64,000 bases of DNA from CALJTV01 sp034435835 (GTDB lineage: Bacteria > Chloroflexota > Dehalococcoidia > GIF9 > UBA5629): NCBI GenBank assembly GCA_034435835.1, contig DAOTWF010000017.1, forward strand, positions 186,001 to 250,000, in the 5' to 3' direction. The position numbers were made by a program, and so were the translations under genes. Below are positions 8,478 through 15,834 of the stretch, in pieces; positions within the stretch are counted from its first letter, which is position 1; each line of letters opens with the position of its first letter. The notes beneath the pieces are model-generated. The model was not told the DNA's origin. It saw only the letters and a list, made by a program, of their open reading frames with translations, and made no database searches.

Positions 8478-8555
8478 TTATAGCTCTTCCACTGCACACG
8501 CAGTCAAGATTATCAACAAGCCAAGTAATACGACCGAGTTAGTACGCCCCGTCAT
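8478..8555 (-). CDS. Possible 25-residue lipopeptide
   Basis: A short reading frame, ATG at 8555 with GTAGGAG four to five bases upstream. The peptide is MTGRTNSVVLLGLLIILTAC followed by AVEEL. It has a basic start, a hydrophobic core and a lipobox ending at Cys20, leaving a six-residue mature lipopeptide, somewhat like an entericidin or bacteriocin-release lipoprotein but shorter. It could instead be the signal peptide of a decayed lipoprotein gene. It lies alone between divergent genes. Low confidence. Confidence 0.3.
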   Translation of the reverse strand: MTGRTNSVVLLGLLIILTACAVEEL

Positions 8556-8680
8556 TATTCTCCTACTGTTGTACCAAGCTTCATTCACGCATATTAAACG
8601 TGGAAATCGGGGCAAAGTTAGTTGCCGAGTGCGGGACAAAAAACCGGCTGGACAGACCATCGAAATAGCATGGATATCGG

Positions 8681-8689
8681 TGTTATAAT
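8681..8689 (+). promoter_or_regulatory. Extended -10 promoter of the VOC gene
   Basis: TGTTATAAT is a TGn-extended perfect -10 box 27 bases before the ATG at 8717. The leader contains AAGGAGGTG. Confidence 0.6.
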
Positions 8690-8716
8690 GGGGTGCCGGC
8701 TAAGGAGGTGAGACCG

Positions 8717-9145
8717 ATGAGCAGTACGCACCCATTCAAGGTGAAATCGATCGACCATATCAGCTATGCGGTTAAGGACATCGATAAGACCGTAGAGGCG
8801 TGGTCCAGGCTGTATGGCTTGGGACCATGGACATATGCCGAGAACGGCGGCGTTGATGTCAAGGGAAGGCCGTGGAAGGTCAGGATGGCGTTCACCTATG
8901 TGGGACCGATGCAGGTCGAGCTTGTCCAGTGTACAGAGGGGCGGATATTCCAGTCGCGCTTTCTGGACACCTGGGGGGAGGGTGTGCACCACATTGGCTT
9001 TTACGTCGACGACGTGGATGCCGAAGTACAAAACTTAGTGGCTCAGGGAGCTAGACTGCTCATCCATGACCCAGGGAGGTTCGCCTATCTGGATGCCGGT
9101 GGCGTCGGCGGCGCCATATTCGAGCTGATGCGTAAGCCGGGTTAG
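8717..9145 (+). CDS. VOC (glyoxalase/epimerase-fold) protein
   Basis: A 142-residue protein of the vicinal-oxygen-chelate superfamily. SIDHISYAVKDIDKTVEAW opens the first module and GVHHIGFYVDDVDAEVQ the second; the paired HIS/HIG histidines and the C-terminal FELM glutamate are the expected metal ligands. The length and pattern resemble methylmalonyl-CoA epimerase and related epimerases/lyases. The start at 8717 is chosen over the upstream GTG at 8693 because AAGGAGGTG stands 6 bases before it. It is a single gene ending in a strong hairpin and facing acyl-CoA dehydrogenase genes. Confidence 0.78.
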   Translation: MSSTHPFKVKSIDHISYAVKDIDKTVEAWSRLYGLGPWTYAENGGVDVKGRPWKVRMAFTYVGPMQVELVQCTEGRIFQSRFLDTWGEGVHHIGFYVDDVDAEVQNLVAQGARLLIHDPGRFAYLDAGGVGGAIFELMRKPG

Positions 9146-9162
9146 TGTGCTGCGCTGAAGAC

Positions 9163-9208
9163 AGGTAGCCCTCAACCCCCTCTGTAGAAGAAAAGATGAG
9201 GGCTACCT
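9163..9208. terminator. Inverted repeat between convergent genes
   Basis: A perfect 12-bp stem, AGGTAGCCCTCA (9163-9174) with TGAGGGCTACCT (9197-9208), and a 22-base loop. It lies between the VOC gene and the convergent acyl-CoA dehydrogenase. There is no long T run, so termination efficiency is uncertain. Confidence 0.55.
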
Positions 9209-9238
9209 CGGTTGTCGGTTCTTGGCGTTATGCCCCGT

Positions 9239-10513
9239 CTACCAGAGCTTTCCCTTGTTCTTGATCTGGTTTGCCCAGACGTCCCAGCAAGGTACCTGCA
9301 GGTCTTCTGGTACATTGAAGATACCCAGCGGCTTACCCCTGGGCTTTTCCGGTGCGGGCCACTTTTCTATCTGCTTGGCGACCTTTTCCATCCAGTGGTC
9401 AGTTTCGCCGAGGTAGAGCTGCCACACTTTACCCCTCTTGGTGTGTAGCGGCAGGACGCTGTCCTGGGTGGTGAAGCCGACGCCAGCCAGGACCTGGTGA
9501 GCCTGCCAGTGGGCATCGGTGCAAGCCTCGTTAGCCCTGGCTTTGGTCATAGCGACTTCGAGGTCGCAGGGAATGCCCTCGCTGAGCATCCAGGCAGATT
9601 CGTAGACCAGGTTCCTGGTGCCCTGCACATCGGCGAAAGCCATGATGCAGTACTCCTGCACCCAGTTATGGATACCGATGGGCATATCGAACTGGATCCT
9701 GGTCTTGGCATGTTCTACCGCCATTTCCATAGCTTTTTCTGCAGAGCCGACCATCTGGGCGCTGAGCAGCACGGCGCCGGTGTTGATCACCCTCTCCAGC
9801 GTGGGCCAGCCGCCATGCAGTTTGCCCACAATGTTCTTTGCCGGAACTTTCACCCGGTCGAAGACCACCTCGCACTGCTTCTTGTCCCCGGCGGTGGTGC
9901 GGAGCACGGTGTAGCTTATTCCGGGGCTTTTGGCATCGACAAGGAACAACGTGATACCGTCGGCAGCCCTGCGGTTCTTCCTGGTCCTGGTAGCCACCAG
10001 CAGGTAATCGGCAGCGATGGCATCGTGGACGAAAAGTTTGATGCCGTTAATGATGTAATGGTTACCTTCCGGGGTAGCCGGTACAGTTACCCCTTCAGGC
10101 AACCAGCCCTTACCGTCCCAGGTGGCTTCAGGTTCGGTCAGTGCCAGAGCCATGACGAGCTCGCCTCTGGCTATCCTGGGCAGCAGGCTGGCTTTCTGCT
10201 CTTCGCTGCCTGCCTCCAGGATGGCGAGCCCGCAGAGGACTACGGTGGAGAGGTGGGGGCTGGGGAACAGCGCCCTCCCCATCTCCTCGTAGAGGATAGC
10301 CATGTCCAGTATGTTCATCCCGATGCCACCGTATTTCTCCGGGTATATCAGTCCCAGCCAGCCCAGGTCGGCAGCCCTTTTCCACAGTTCCGGGGGATAG
10401 CCGAGGTCGCTGTCTTCTGCCCTCCTCACCACGCTCTCAGGGCACTCGTTCTCGAGGAAATCGCGGGCGGCCTTCTTAAGCATCTTTTGCTCTTCGCTAA
10501 GTTCGAAGTTCAT
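9239..10513 (-). CDS. Acyl-CoA dehydrogenase family protein (FadE-type subunit A)
   Basis: A 424-residue flavoprotein of the acyl-CoA dehydrogenase family: N-terminal helical domain, the LALTEPEATWDGKG flavin-loop region near residue 133, GNHYIINGIKLFV, and a C-terminal helical domain ending in YLGETDHWMEKVAKQ. It would oxidise an acyl-CoA to the 2-enoyl-CoA with electron-transfer flavoprotein. The VLAGVGFTTQDSVLPLHTKR segment replaces the usual GGxGY. It is 28 bp from a second, different acyl-CoA dehydrogenase on the same strand, an arrangement seen for alpha2-beta2 heteromeric enzymes. The substrate is unknown. Confidence 0.85.
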   Translation of the reverse strand: MNFELSEEQKMLKKAARDFLENECPESVVRRAEDSDLGYPPELWKRAADLGWLGLIYPEKYGGIGMNILDMAILYEEMGRALFPSPHLSTVVLCGLAILEAGSEEQKASLLPRIARGELVMALALTEPEATWDGKGWLPEGVTVPATPEGNHYIINGIKLFVHDAIAADYLLVATRTRKNRRAADGITLFLVDAKSPGISYTVLRTTAGDKKQCEVVFDRVKVPAKNIVGKLHGGWPTLERVINTGAVLLSAQMVGSAEKAMEMAVEHAKTRIQFDMPIGIHNWVQEYCIMAFADVQGTRNLVYESAWMLSEGIPCDLEVAMTKARANEACTDAHWQAHQVLAGVGFTTQDSVLPLHTKRGKVWQLYLGETDHWMEKVAKQIEKWPAPEKPRGKPLGIFNVPEDLQVPCWDVWANQIKNKGKLW

Positions 10514-10541
10514 GTTCTTACTCCTTTAACGCCTCGTGACT

Positions 10542-11768
10542 TCAGGCCTGTTTTTCCTTTTCCTGCAGGGCTTTCATTATGGTTGTATTGAGCTTGGCAG
10601 GTATTCTGGGCAAGCCAAGCACCCTCCCCGCCAGTACAATCTTGATCGCCTCCATGGTGCCGGCGTAATGATAGCTCCGGGTCACCTGCCATCCACGCTC
10701 AATCGACCCGTCCAGTTTGGCATATTTTGAGCCCATGCGGAGCTGGCCATATATGCCCAGGATGTCCATCTTCAAATTCGGATGGGACATGCTGTTCAGC
10801 CGGCTGAATAGCCCGGTGAGGTCGAAATCCAGCGGACCCAGCCGCTTACGCTCGCCGAACCTCCAGGCGGTGCGCCATGCTGCCAGCCTGAGCACCTCGA
10901 TATCGATAGCCATTTTAGCCAGTGCCCTTCTAACCTGCGGGTCCTTAATCAGTGGCTTCCCGTTCCGCTTGGTCTCACGGCAGAACTGTATCAGCTCCTG
11001 CAGTTCCCGCTTGGCTCTGGCGGCGCCAGCGGTGTTAGACCTTTCGAACTCAAACGTTGCCATAACATGGTAGAAGCCCTGGTTTATCTGACCCACGATG
11101 GCATCGTCGCCCACTTCAACATTGTCGAAATAAAAGATATTTGCCCGGTAGCCGCCCATACATGGCAGTGCGGTGACGGTTACCCCGGGGGTATCCGCCT
11201 TGACACAGAAAAGGGTGAGACCGCGGTGCTTGGGGATGGTGTCTGCCGTCCTAGCTTCGACGTAGAGCCAGTCCGGCTTATAGCCGCCGGTGATATATAT
11301 CTTCTGGCCATTGATGACCCATTTGTCTCCCCTTTTTACGGCACGCGTCTGTTGGTTGGCTTCATCGGTGCCTGCTTCCGGTTCGGTGAAGCACTCGTAC
11401 CAGATCTTCTCACCGCTGGATATCTCTGGCAAGAACCGCTTCTTTTGCTCCTCGGTACCGAAGAGGTGTAGCCCGGGACCGACGATATGCAGGCCGATGC
11501 CATCGGGCCAGGCTATTCCCCAGTAGCCCTCCACCTCGTTGGCGATCCCGACCTCGATGTGTCCCAATCCCAGTCCGCCCCACTCCTTGGGCCAGCCTGG
11601 CGCCAGGTAGCCCTTCTTCCCGGCTTTCCTCTGCAGGTTCATCCAGAAATCCTGCAGCTCCTTGCGCAGCGCCGGTACCCCTGAGACGTCCTCAGGGAGC
11701 TCGTTGGCATAGAAGTCGTGTAGTTCCTTTCTCAGCTTCTCCTGCTCTTCAGTAAAGCCAAACTCCAT
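10542..11768 (-). CDS. Acyl-CoA dehydrogenase family protein (FadE-type subunit B)
   Basis: A 408-residue acyl-CoA dehydrogenase. The N-terminal MEFGFTEEQEKLRKEL, flavin loop CFTEPEAGTDEANQQTRA, KWVINGQKIYITGG, and the C-terminal AGTMEAIKIVLAGRVLGLPR are family hallmarks. I place the start at ATG 11768, where the conserved region begins, although GGAAGGAGGTC is about 14 bases upstream; the frame stays open to 11861. It is upstream of, and probably co-transcribed with, the dehydrogenase at 9239-10513. The two share the family fold but are clearly different sequences, consistent with two subunits of one enzyme (inference). Confidence 0.85.
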   Translation of the reverse strand: MEFGFTEEQEKLRKELHDFYANELPEDVSGVPALRKELQDFWMNLQRKAGKKGYLAPGWPKEWGGLGLGHIEVGIANEVEGYWGIAWPDGIGLHIVGPGLHLFGTEEQKKRFLPEISSGEKIWYECFTEPEAGTDEANQQTRAVKRGDKWVINGQKIYITGGYKPDWLYVEARTADTIPKHRGLTLFCVKADTPGVTVTALPCMGGYRANIFYFDNVEVGDDAIVGQINQGFYHVMATFEFERSNTAGAARAKRELQELIQFCRETKRNGKPLIKDPQVRRALAKMAIDIEVLRLAAWRTAWRFGERKRLGPLDFDLTGLFSRLNSMSHPNLKMDILGIYGQLRMGSKYAKLDGSIERGWQVTRSYHYAGTMEAIKIVLAGRVLGLPRIPAKLNTTIMKALQEKEKQA

Positions 11769-11932
11769 GTTACGAATCAAGACCTCCTTCCTGACATTAG
11801 AACTCGATACTACCATGGATTGAGTGCGGTATCCCTTCTCACCCCCTTTCTTGGAGCACAACCGGCTGAGGGAAACGTGTTTGCCCCGCTAGATCTGGCT
11901 ATCTAAAATTCCGCCTTATTGTAGATGCCTCC

Positions 11933-11991
11933 CCCCACACTGTCAAAAGCATCGTGGCGTGCGTAGCAAAGAATTACCTTGCCGTGTGGGG
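11933..11991 (-). terminator. Long-loop inverted repeat after the HpaB-like gene
   Basis: CCCCACAC (11933-11940) pairs with GTGTGGGG (11984-11991) across a 43-base loop, just downstream of the gene ending at 12001. It may be a terminator or a regulatory leader of the next gene. A smaller hairpin TAGAT-CTGGCT-ATCTA follows at 11890-11905. Confidence 0.25.
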
Positions 11992-12000
11992 ACCGAGGGG

Positions 12001-13545
12001 CTAGGCTTTGGCAGCAATCCTGTAGCTTGTATCCACGGGCGGCATCTTGGACTGGGCAATGCCCCTTAGGTCCACCAGCTTCGCCTGAGAGGGGTCTTTC
12101 TCCCAGCCGGGTATGTTAGCCAGTCTCATGGCGGCAGCTTTGTACATATTCCAGTCGGCATTGGCATAGAACATCATCTTCTGCGCCGCCAGCGAGCCCT
12201 CAGCATGTATCTGGTGGGTGAGGTGCCTGCCGCCAGTGATGTCGTGTACCAGCCTTATCGCCTTTAGCCTGTGCTCTGTGGGTATGCCGGCTTTGCCAGC
12301 AAGGTATTTTTCGATGTACTTGCGCTCTTCTGGATTTACCCAGTCGCAGTAGGCGATGGGGTCGGCGGCGATACCGCCACAGACGTCTTGGGCGATCTTA
12401 CACATCTCATGGAAGTTGTCGGCATACATGAACTTGGCGATGTTGGTGTAGAGCTGGTTGGGGATTACCAGGTCTGCATCTGGCTCCTTCTCCGGGAACA
12501 TGCAGGCTGCCCAGCTTAAGGCTTTGAAAGCCTCGGTGACCTGTACCATCCAGGAAAGCTTATCACGGATGTGGGTGTACTTTTCTAGACCGTTGTACTC
12601 AGCCATCAGCGCGGCGGCGCCGGTGAGCTGCTCCATCATGGGCACCATGCGGCAGCAGGCGAACAGCCTGTGGAAGGTGGCGAACAGGTAGGCGATGTCC
12701 CTGGAGAACTGCCATTCGCCACATAGGAATACCCTCTCCCAGGGGACGAAAACGTCATCGAACACGATCATACACTCGCCATCGCCGACGCCGTGTCTGG
12801 AAGCGAGCGGTGCATCCCAAAAGGTCTCCTCGGTGCTGGGTCCCCTTATCTCGGGGTCGGCGCAGATGAGGGTGATGCCCTTGGCATTGAGCGGCGTGGC
12901 AAAGGCAACGGCATAGTCCTTGTCCTCCTCCCCGTGGGTGCGGCAAGGGATGACGAAGGCTTCGTTGGCGGAAGGTGTGGAGCTGATATGGTACTTGCAG
13001 CCGCGGACGATGATGCCCTCCTTGTTCTTGTCCACTACACGGACATAGAAGTCCTTGTGCTGAACCTGTTTTGAAGGGTGCAGCCCCCTATCGCCCTTGA
13101 CATCGGTCTGGGCGGTGGTTAGCCCGATATCGGTCTTCTGAATGTATTTGCGGTAGGCTGCCACGCGCTCGCTATAATTGGTGCCCATGGCTTTGTCCAC
13201 CCTTGCTGCCAGCACGGTCAAGGCTGCCAGACCGTCAACGCCCATACAGTGGAGACTGACGCCGCCGAAGCGGCTTCCCCAGATGTAAATCTCCCGGCGT
13301 TTCAGCAGGTCTTCCTTCGTCTTGGGCGGTATCCAGAGGAAGTGGACGTCCTCATTCTCCTCGTTCTTGGCGACGAATAGAGAGCGCGTCTCCGGGTGGT
13401 TGGTTACCACCCAGTCCATGGCGCCGCCCTGTACTATCCTCCGCAGCACCGGGTGGGTGGTGACGTCCTTCACCCTCTCCCCGAGGCAGTAGATCACCCT
13501 GCCATCCCTCAGACTCTCCAGATATTGTTCTACTGTGCGTATCAT
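12001..13545 (-). CDS. HpaB / 4-hydroxybutyryl-CoA dehydratase-like flavoprotein
   Basis: A 514-residue protein of the 4-hydroxyphenylacetate 3-hydroxylase superfamily, which includes 4-hydroxybutyryl-CoA dehydratase/vinylacetyl-CoA isomerase (AbfD). The flavin-binding core DDVFVPWERVFLCGEW is at 263-278. In AbfD the [4Fe-4S] cluster is held by C99, C103, H292 and C299 (recalled). Here Cys100, His292, Cys297 and Cys298 are present, but there is no second cysteine near residue 96. It may be a divergent dehydratase or a cluster-free family member. In an anaerobe an oxygen-using hydroxylase is unlikely. It lies upstream of two acyl-CoA dehydrogenases on the same strand, 232 bp away. Confidence 0.75.
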   Translation of the reverse strand: MIRTVEQYLESLRDGRVIYCLGERVKDVTTHPVLRRIVQGGAMDWVVTNHPETRSLFVAKNEENEDVHFLWIPPKTKEDLLKRREIYIWGSRFGGVSLHCMGVDGLAALTVLAARVDKAMGTNYSERVAAYRKYIQKTDIGLTTAQTDVKGDRGLHPSKQVQHKDFYVRVVDKNKEGIIVRGCKYHISSTPSANEAFVIPCRTHGEEDKDYAVAFATPLNAKGITLICADPEIRGPSTEETFWDAPLASRHGVGDGECMIVFDDVFVPWERVFLCGEWQFSRDIAYLFATFHRLFACCRMVPMMEQLTGAAALMAEYNGLEKYTHIRDKLSWMVQVTEAFKALSWAACMFPEKEPDADLVIPNQLYTNIAKFMYADNFHEMCKIAQDVCGGIAADPIAYCDWVNPEERKYIEKYLAGKAGIPTEHRLKAIRLVHDITGGRHLTHQIHAEGSLAAQKMMFYANADWNMYKAAAMRLANIPGWEKDPSQAKLVDLRGIAQSKMPPVDTSYRIAAKA

Positions 13546-13788
13546 GTGTCCCTCCCTTTTTTGGTTATTCTACCCACTGGCCGCCCTGTGAATGGGATCG
13601 CAGAGCGGCAAAGCAGTGGTGAGTTGCCCTCGGCTGAAATTATACATGGTAGACTTGCGATGGTTCACCCCGCCGCAGATAGGGCTGTGGCGGCATTTTG
13701 TCCCGAAAATGTGCCAGAGGTATCCCCTCCTCCAGCGCCGGCTGATGATTGCCTTGCTGCGGCGTGGCATCACAGTCAGCGAAGGTAG
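13546..13788. other. Intergenic region between HpaB-like gene and DUF2207 remnant
   Basis: There is no convincing gene here. The minus strand holds a TATAAT at 13639-13644, a possible -10 for the HpaB-like gene about 95 bp upstream of its start. Short open frames on both strands look random. Confidence 0.3.
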
Positions 13789-14601
13789 ATGTTCGTCAGA
13801 AGAAGGGGTGCTGGACCGGGGGGTTGGTTACTGCCTGTGGTGATGCTGCTGGCTGCTTTTCTGGTGCTGGCGTTATGTGCTAACGTTTGCCAGACAGCCG
13901 CCAGGGCTTACCATTACCAACCGGTAGATGTCGACATCAGAGCCCTGGAGAACTTGGACTTACTGGTAACCGGGAAACTGGCGTTTGCCTTCACTTCCGG
14001 CGATTTCCATTACTACTACCGCTGGACACCGACGGACAGGCTGGAATCGATCGAGGATGCAGGGGTGTGGCAAGGTGACTGGAAGTATGAACTCAATCCG
14101 GAGGTGAGGCACTGGATAGGCATCAGGCGGGAGAAGGGTGGCTCACCGGGAGGGGACGACTATGCCTATGCTATTTGGAGGCAAGGAGGCCAGTTCTGGG
14201 TCGCCTGATGGTTCCCGAGGGCGGAGGGCGCTACCCGCACCATCGAGCTCAGGTACCGGGCGCATGGTACCCTGCGCATCGGTACTATCGCCGACCAGCT
14301 GGTCATATCTACTTACAGCGTGCCCGCTGTCAGGCGGATGGTGGACGATTCCACCAGAATTTACCACCGGCAGGGTAGAGCCCGAGGAGGAACTGGAAAT
14401 CAGAATCTCCTTTCCCCAAGGCATAGTCAGCGGTCGCCACCATCGTGGCAGGCGAGGCTGGAGAGGCAAGAGGCATACAACACAAAAGTCAAACCGGCAG
14501 TAAACCTAGCTCTAACGCTGTTTGGCTTAATTTTCGTGCCGCTGATGGGTGCCATGTTTATCAGGCTGCTGCCACGAAGTAATATTGTCCGCGTTTTATG
14601 A
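13789..14601 (+). pseudogene. Decayed DUF2207 membrane protein gene
   Basis: The first frame gives a membrane anchor (residues about 12-30), then YHYQPVDVDIRALENLDLLV and FHYYYRWTPTDRLESIEDAG, the start of a DUF2207 extracellular domain. A TGA at 14206-14208 interrupts it. The same frame continues at once as WFPRAEGATRTIELRYRAHG, exactly the expected next part of the domain, so this is a nonsense mutation. Around 14370 the sense moves to the next frame (EPEEELEIRISFPQGIVSG), and around 14435 it returns to the first frame, ending in a second membrane segment (LALTLFGLIFVPLMGAMF). One stop and two frameshifts make a functional product unlikely. The remnant is also shorter than normal family members. 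Confidence 0.75.
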
Positions 14602-14702
14602 TACTTGGGCACAGCTGGTTCCGAATCAAACCGCCGTTTTATGGCTATTGAGCATAGGGCAAGGCTTTGTTAAAATGGGCTCTGACTGGGGGCAGTTACG
14701 CC

Positions 14703-15680
14703 ATGAAGCGACCGACCAAGGGACACAAAACAGCAGCACGCAGCCTGTTAGCCGGTCTGGGAAAGACGCTGATATTCTTCTTCATCATTGCGATTGCAGT
14801 GCTGATGGTTACTTCGGTTTGCATGTTTATCTCCATCGCTATAGAAGGTTGGGCATTGGCCGCTATATTGGCTTTCGGGGCTGTTTTTCTTGTGTTCTGT
14901 CTTCAAGCTTTTGCTCGCCGCAGACTGACCTTTACAAGGTTCTTTCTGGTGTCCTTTTTCTCAGTAATTTTCATAATGCTGGCGTCTGCTTATCTGGATA
15001 TTAGGACGCTCAGCGATGTAAAGAACCATGTATCTGCCGCTTTTTCACAGCCTAAAGGACAGTTTCGTGAGAACATAGACCTCCTTGTGCAGAGAGCAGA
15101 CCTTAAAGTAGAAGCAAATAACACTGCTGACAAGTCGACATCGGCTTCGACAACAGATGGCAAGACGACCGCCAAGAAGCAGGCAGACGAAAAGCATGTG
15201 TATTTGGACGGAGGCGTACTGGTGGGGGCGGATGGACATCGTATCACCTTAAAGAATAACCCGCAAGCCTCAGACCCATCATGGGAGCAACTGAAGACCT
15301 TTCTTCGTCAGGATGACACAGATCGGATACCCTATGATTTCAATAAGTTCGTATGTGCTGACTTCGCTGAGAGGCTGCACAACAATGCCGAAATTGCTGG
15401 CATCAGGGCTGCGTATGTCTGCGTTAAGCTGGGACCAAGCAGCTACTATCCTAGATCTGGTGGTCACGCTTTGAACGCCTTCCAGACGACCGACCGAGGA
15501 TTGGTGTATATTGATTGCACTGGCTTCGAGCCCGGCATCAGTGCAGATAGTGCAGATAAAATAGTGGATGTAGTGGTGGGGCAGGAATATGTGCCGAGAA
15601 GTATTTTCCCACAGCCGGGGTGGTCTTTGGTTTGGTTAAGTATGGGAAAGGTCATTGAGATCGAGCTGATTGAATGGTGA
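14703..15680 (+). CDS. Membrane protein with C-terminal transglutaminase/cysteine-protease-like domain
   Basis: A 325-residue protein. Three hydrophobic segments occupy roughly residues 14-105. A low-complexity Thr/Lys-rich linker follows, then a domain with the order Cys (KFVCADFAERLH), His (GGHALNAF), Asp (YIDCTG), the layout of a transglutaminase-like papain fold. Such domains cut or cross-link peptides, or act as scaffolds. ATG 14703 is preferred because GGGGG lies 10 bases before it; TTG 14667 in frame would add 12 residues. It follows the DUF2207 remnant and converges on the FHA island. The catalytic triad is inferred by spacing, not alignment. Confidence 0.6.
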   Translation: MKRPTKGHKTAARSLLAGLGKTLIFFFIIAIAVLMVTSVCMFISIAIEGWALAAILAFGAVFLVFCLQAFARRRLTFTRFFLVSFFSVIFIMLASAYLDIRTLSDVKNHVSAAFSQPKGQFRENIDLLVQRADLKVEANNTADKSTSASTTDGKTTAKKQADEKHVYLDGGVLVGADGHRITLKNNPQASDPSWEQLKTFLRQDDTDRIPYDFNKFVCADFAERLHNNAEIAGIRAAYVCVKLGPSSYYPRSGGHALNAFQTTDRGLVYIDCTGFEPGISADSADKIVDVVVGQEYVPRSIFPQPGWSLVWLSMGKVIEIELIEW

Positions 15681-15788
15681 GGTCGCCACAGTGTGCGTAG
15701 ACAGAGACGCTGTGCAGTTTGACTGCTTTGCAGCATGCGCTGTACTCGGTGGAGATGGCAGACGTTGCTAAGGATGAGCGGTGGAAGG

Positions 15789-15826
15789 GGAGCCGGCACG
15801 GGCTGGTGAGACCACGTGCCGGCTCC
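15789..15826. terminator. Strong hairpin between convergent genes
   Basis: A perfect 12-bp GC-rich stem, GGAGCCGGCACG (15789-15800) with CGTGCCGGCTCC (15815-15826), with a further TGGT/ACCA stem inside the loop. It lies 8 bp past the end of the FHA gene at 15835 and 109 bp past the transglutaminase-like gene, so it probably ends both transcripts. No T run. Confidence 0.6.
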
Positions 15827-15834
15827 TGATGGAG

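Noticed and set aside
9497..10591. 364-codon open frame on the plus strand
   Set aside because: Antisense to an acyl-CoA dehydrogenase and without recognisable features.
12001..13545. Oxygen-dependent 4-hydroxyphenylacetate monooxygenase
   Set aside because: The neighbourhood and the rest of the window indicate strict anaerobiosis, and H292/Cys residues point to the dehydratase side of the family, though the exact reaction stays open.
14206..14208. In-frame TGA as selenocysteine or reassigned codon
   Set aside because: The frame also breaks twice further on, the position is not a known Cys site, and TGA ends many normal genes in the window.
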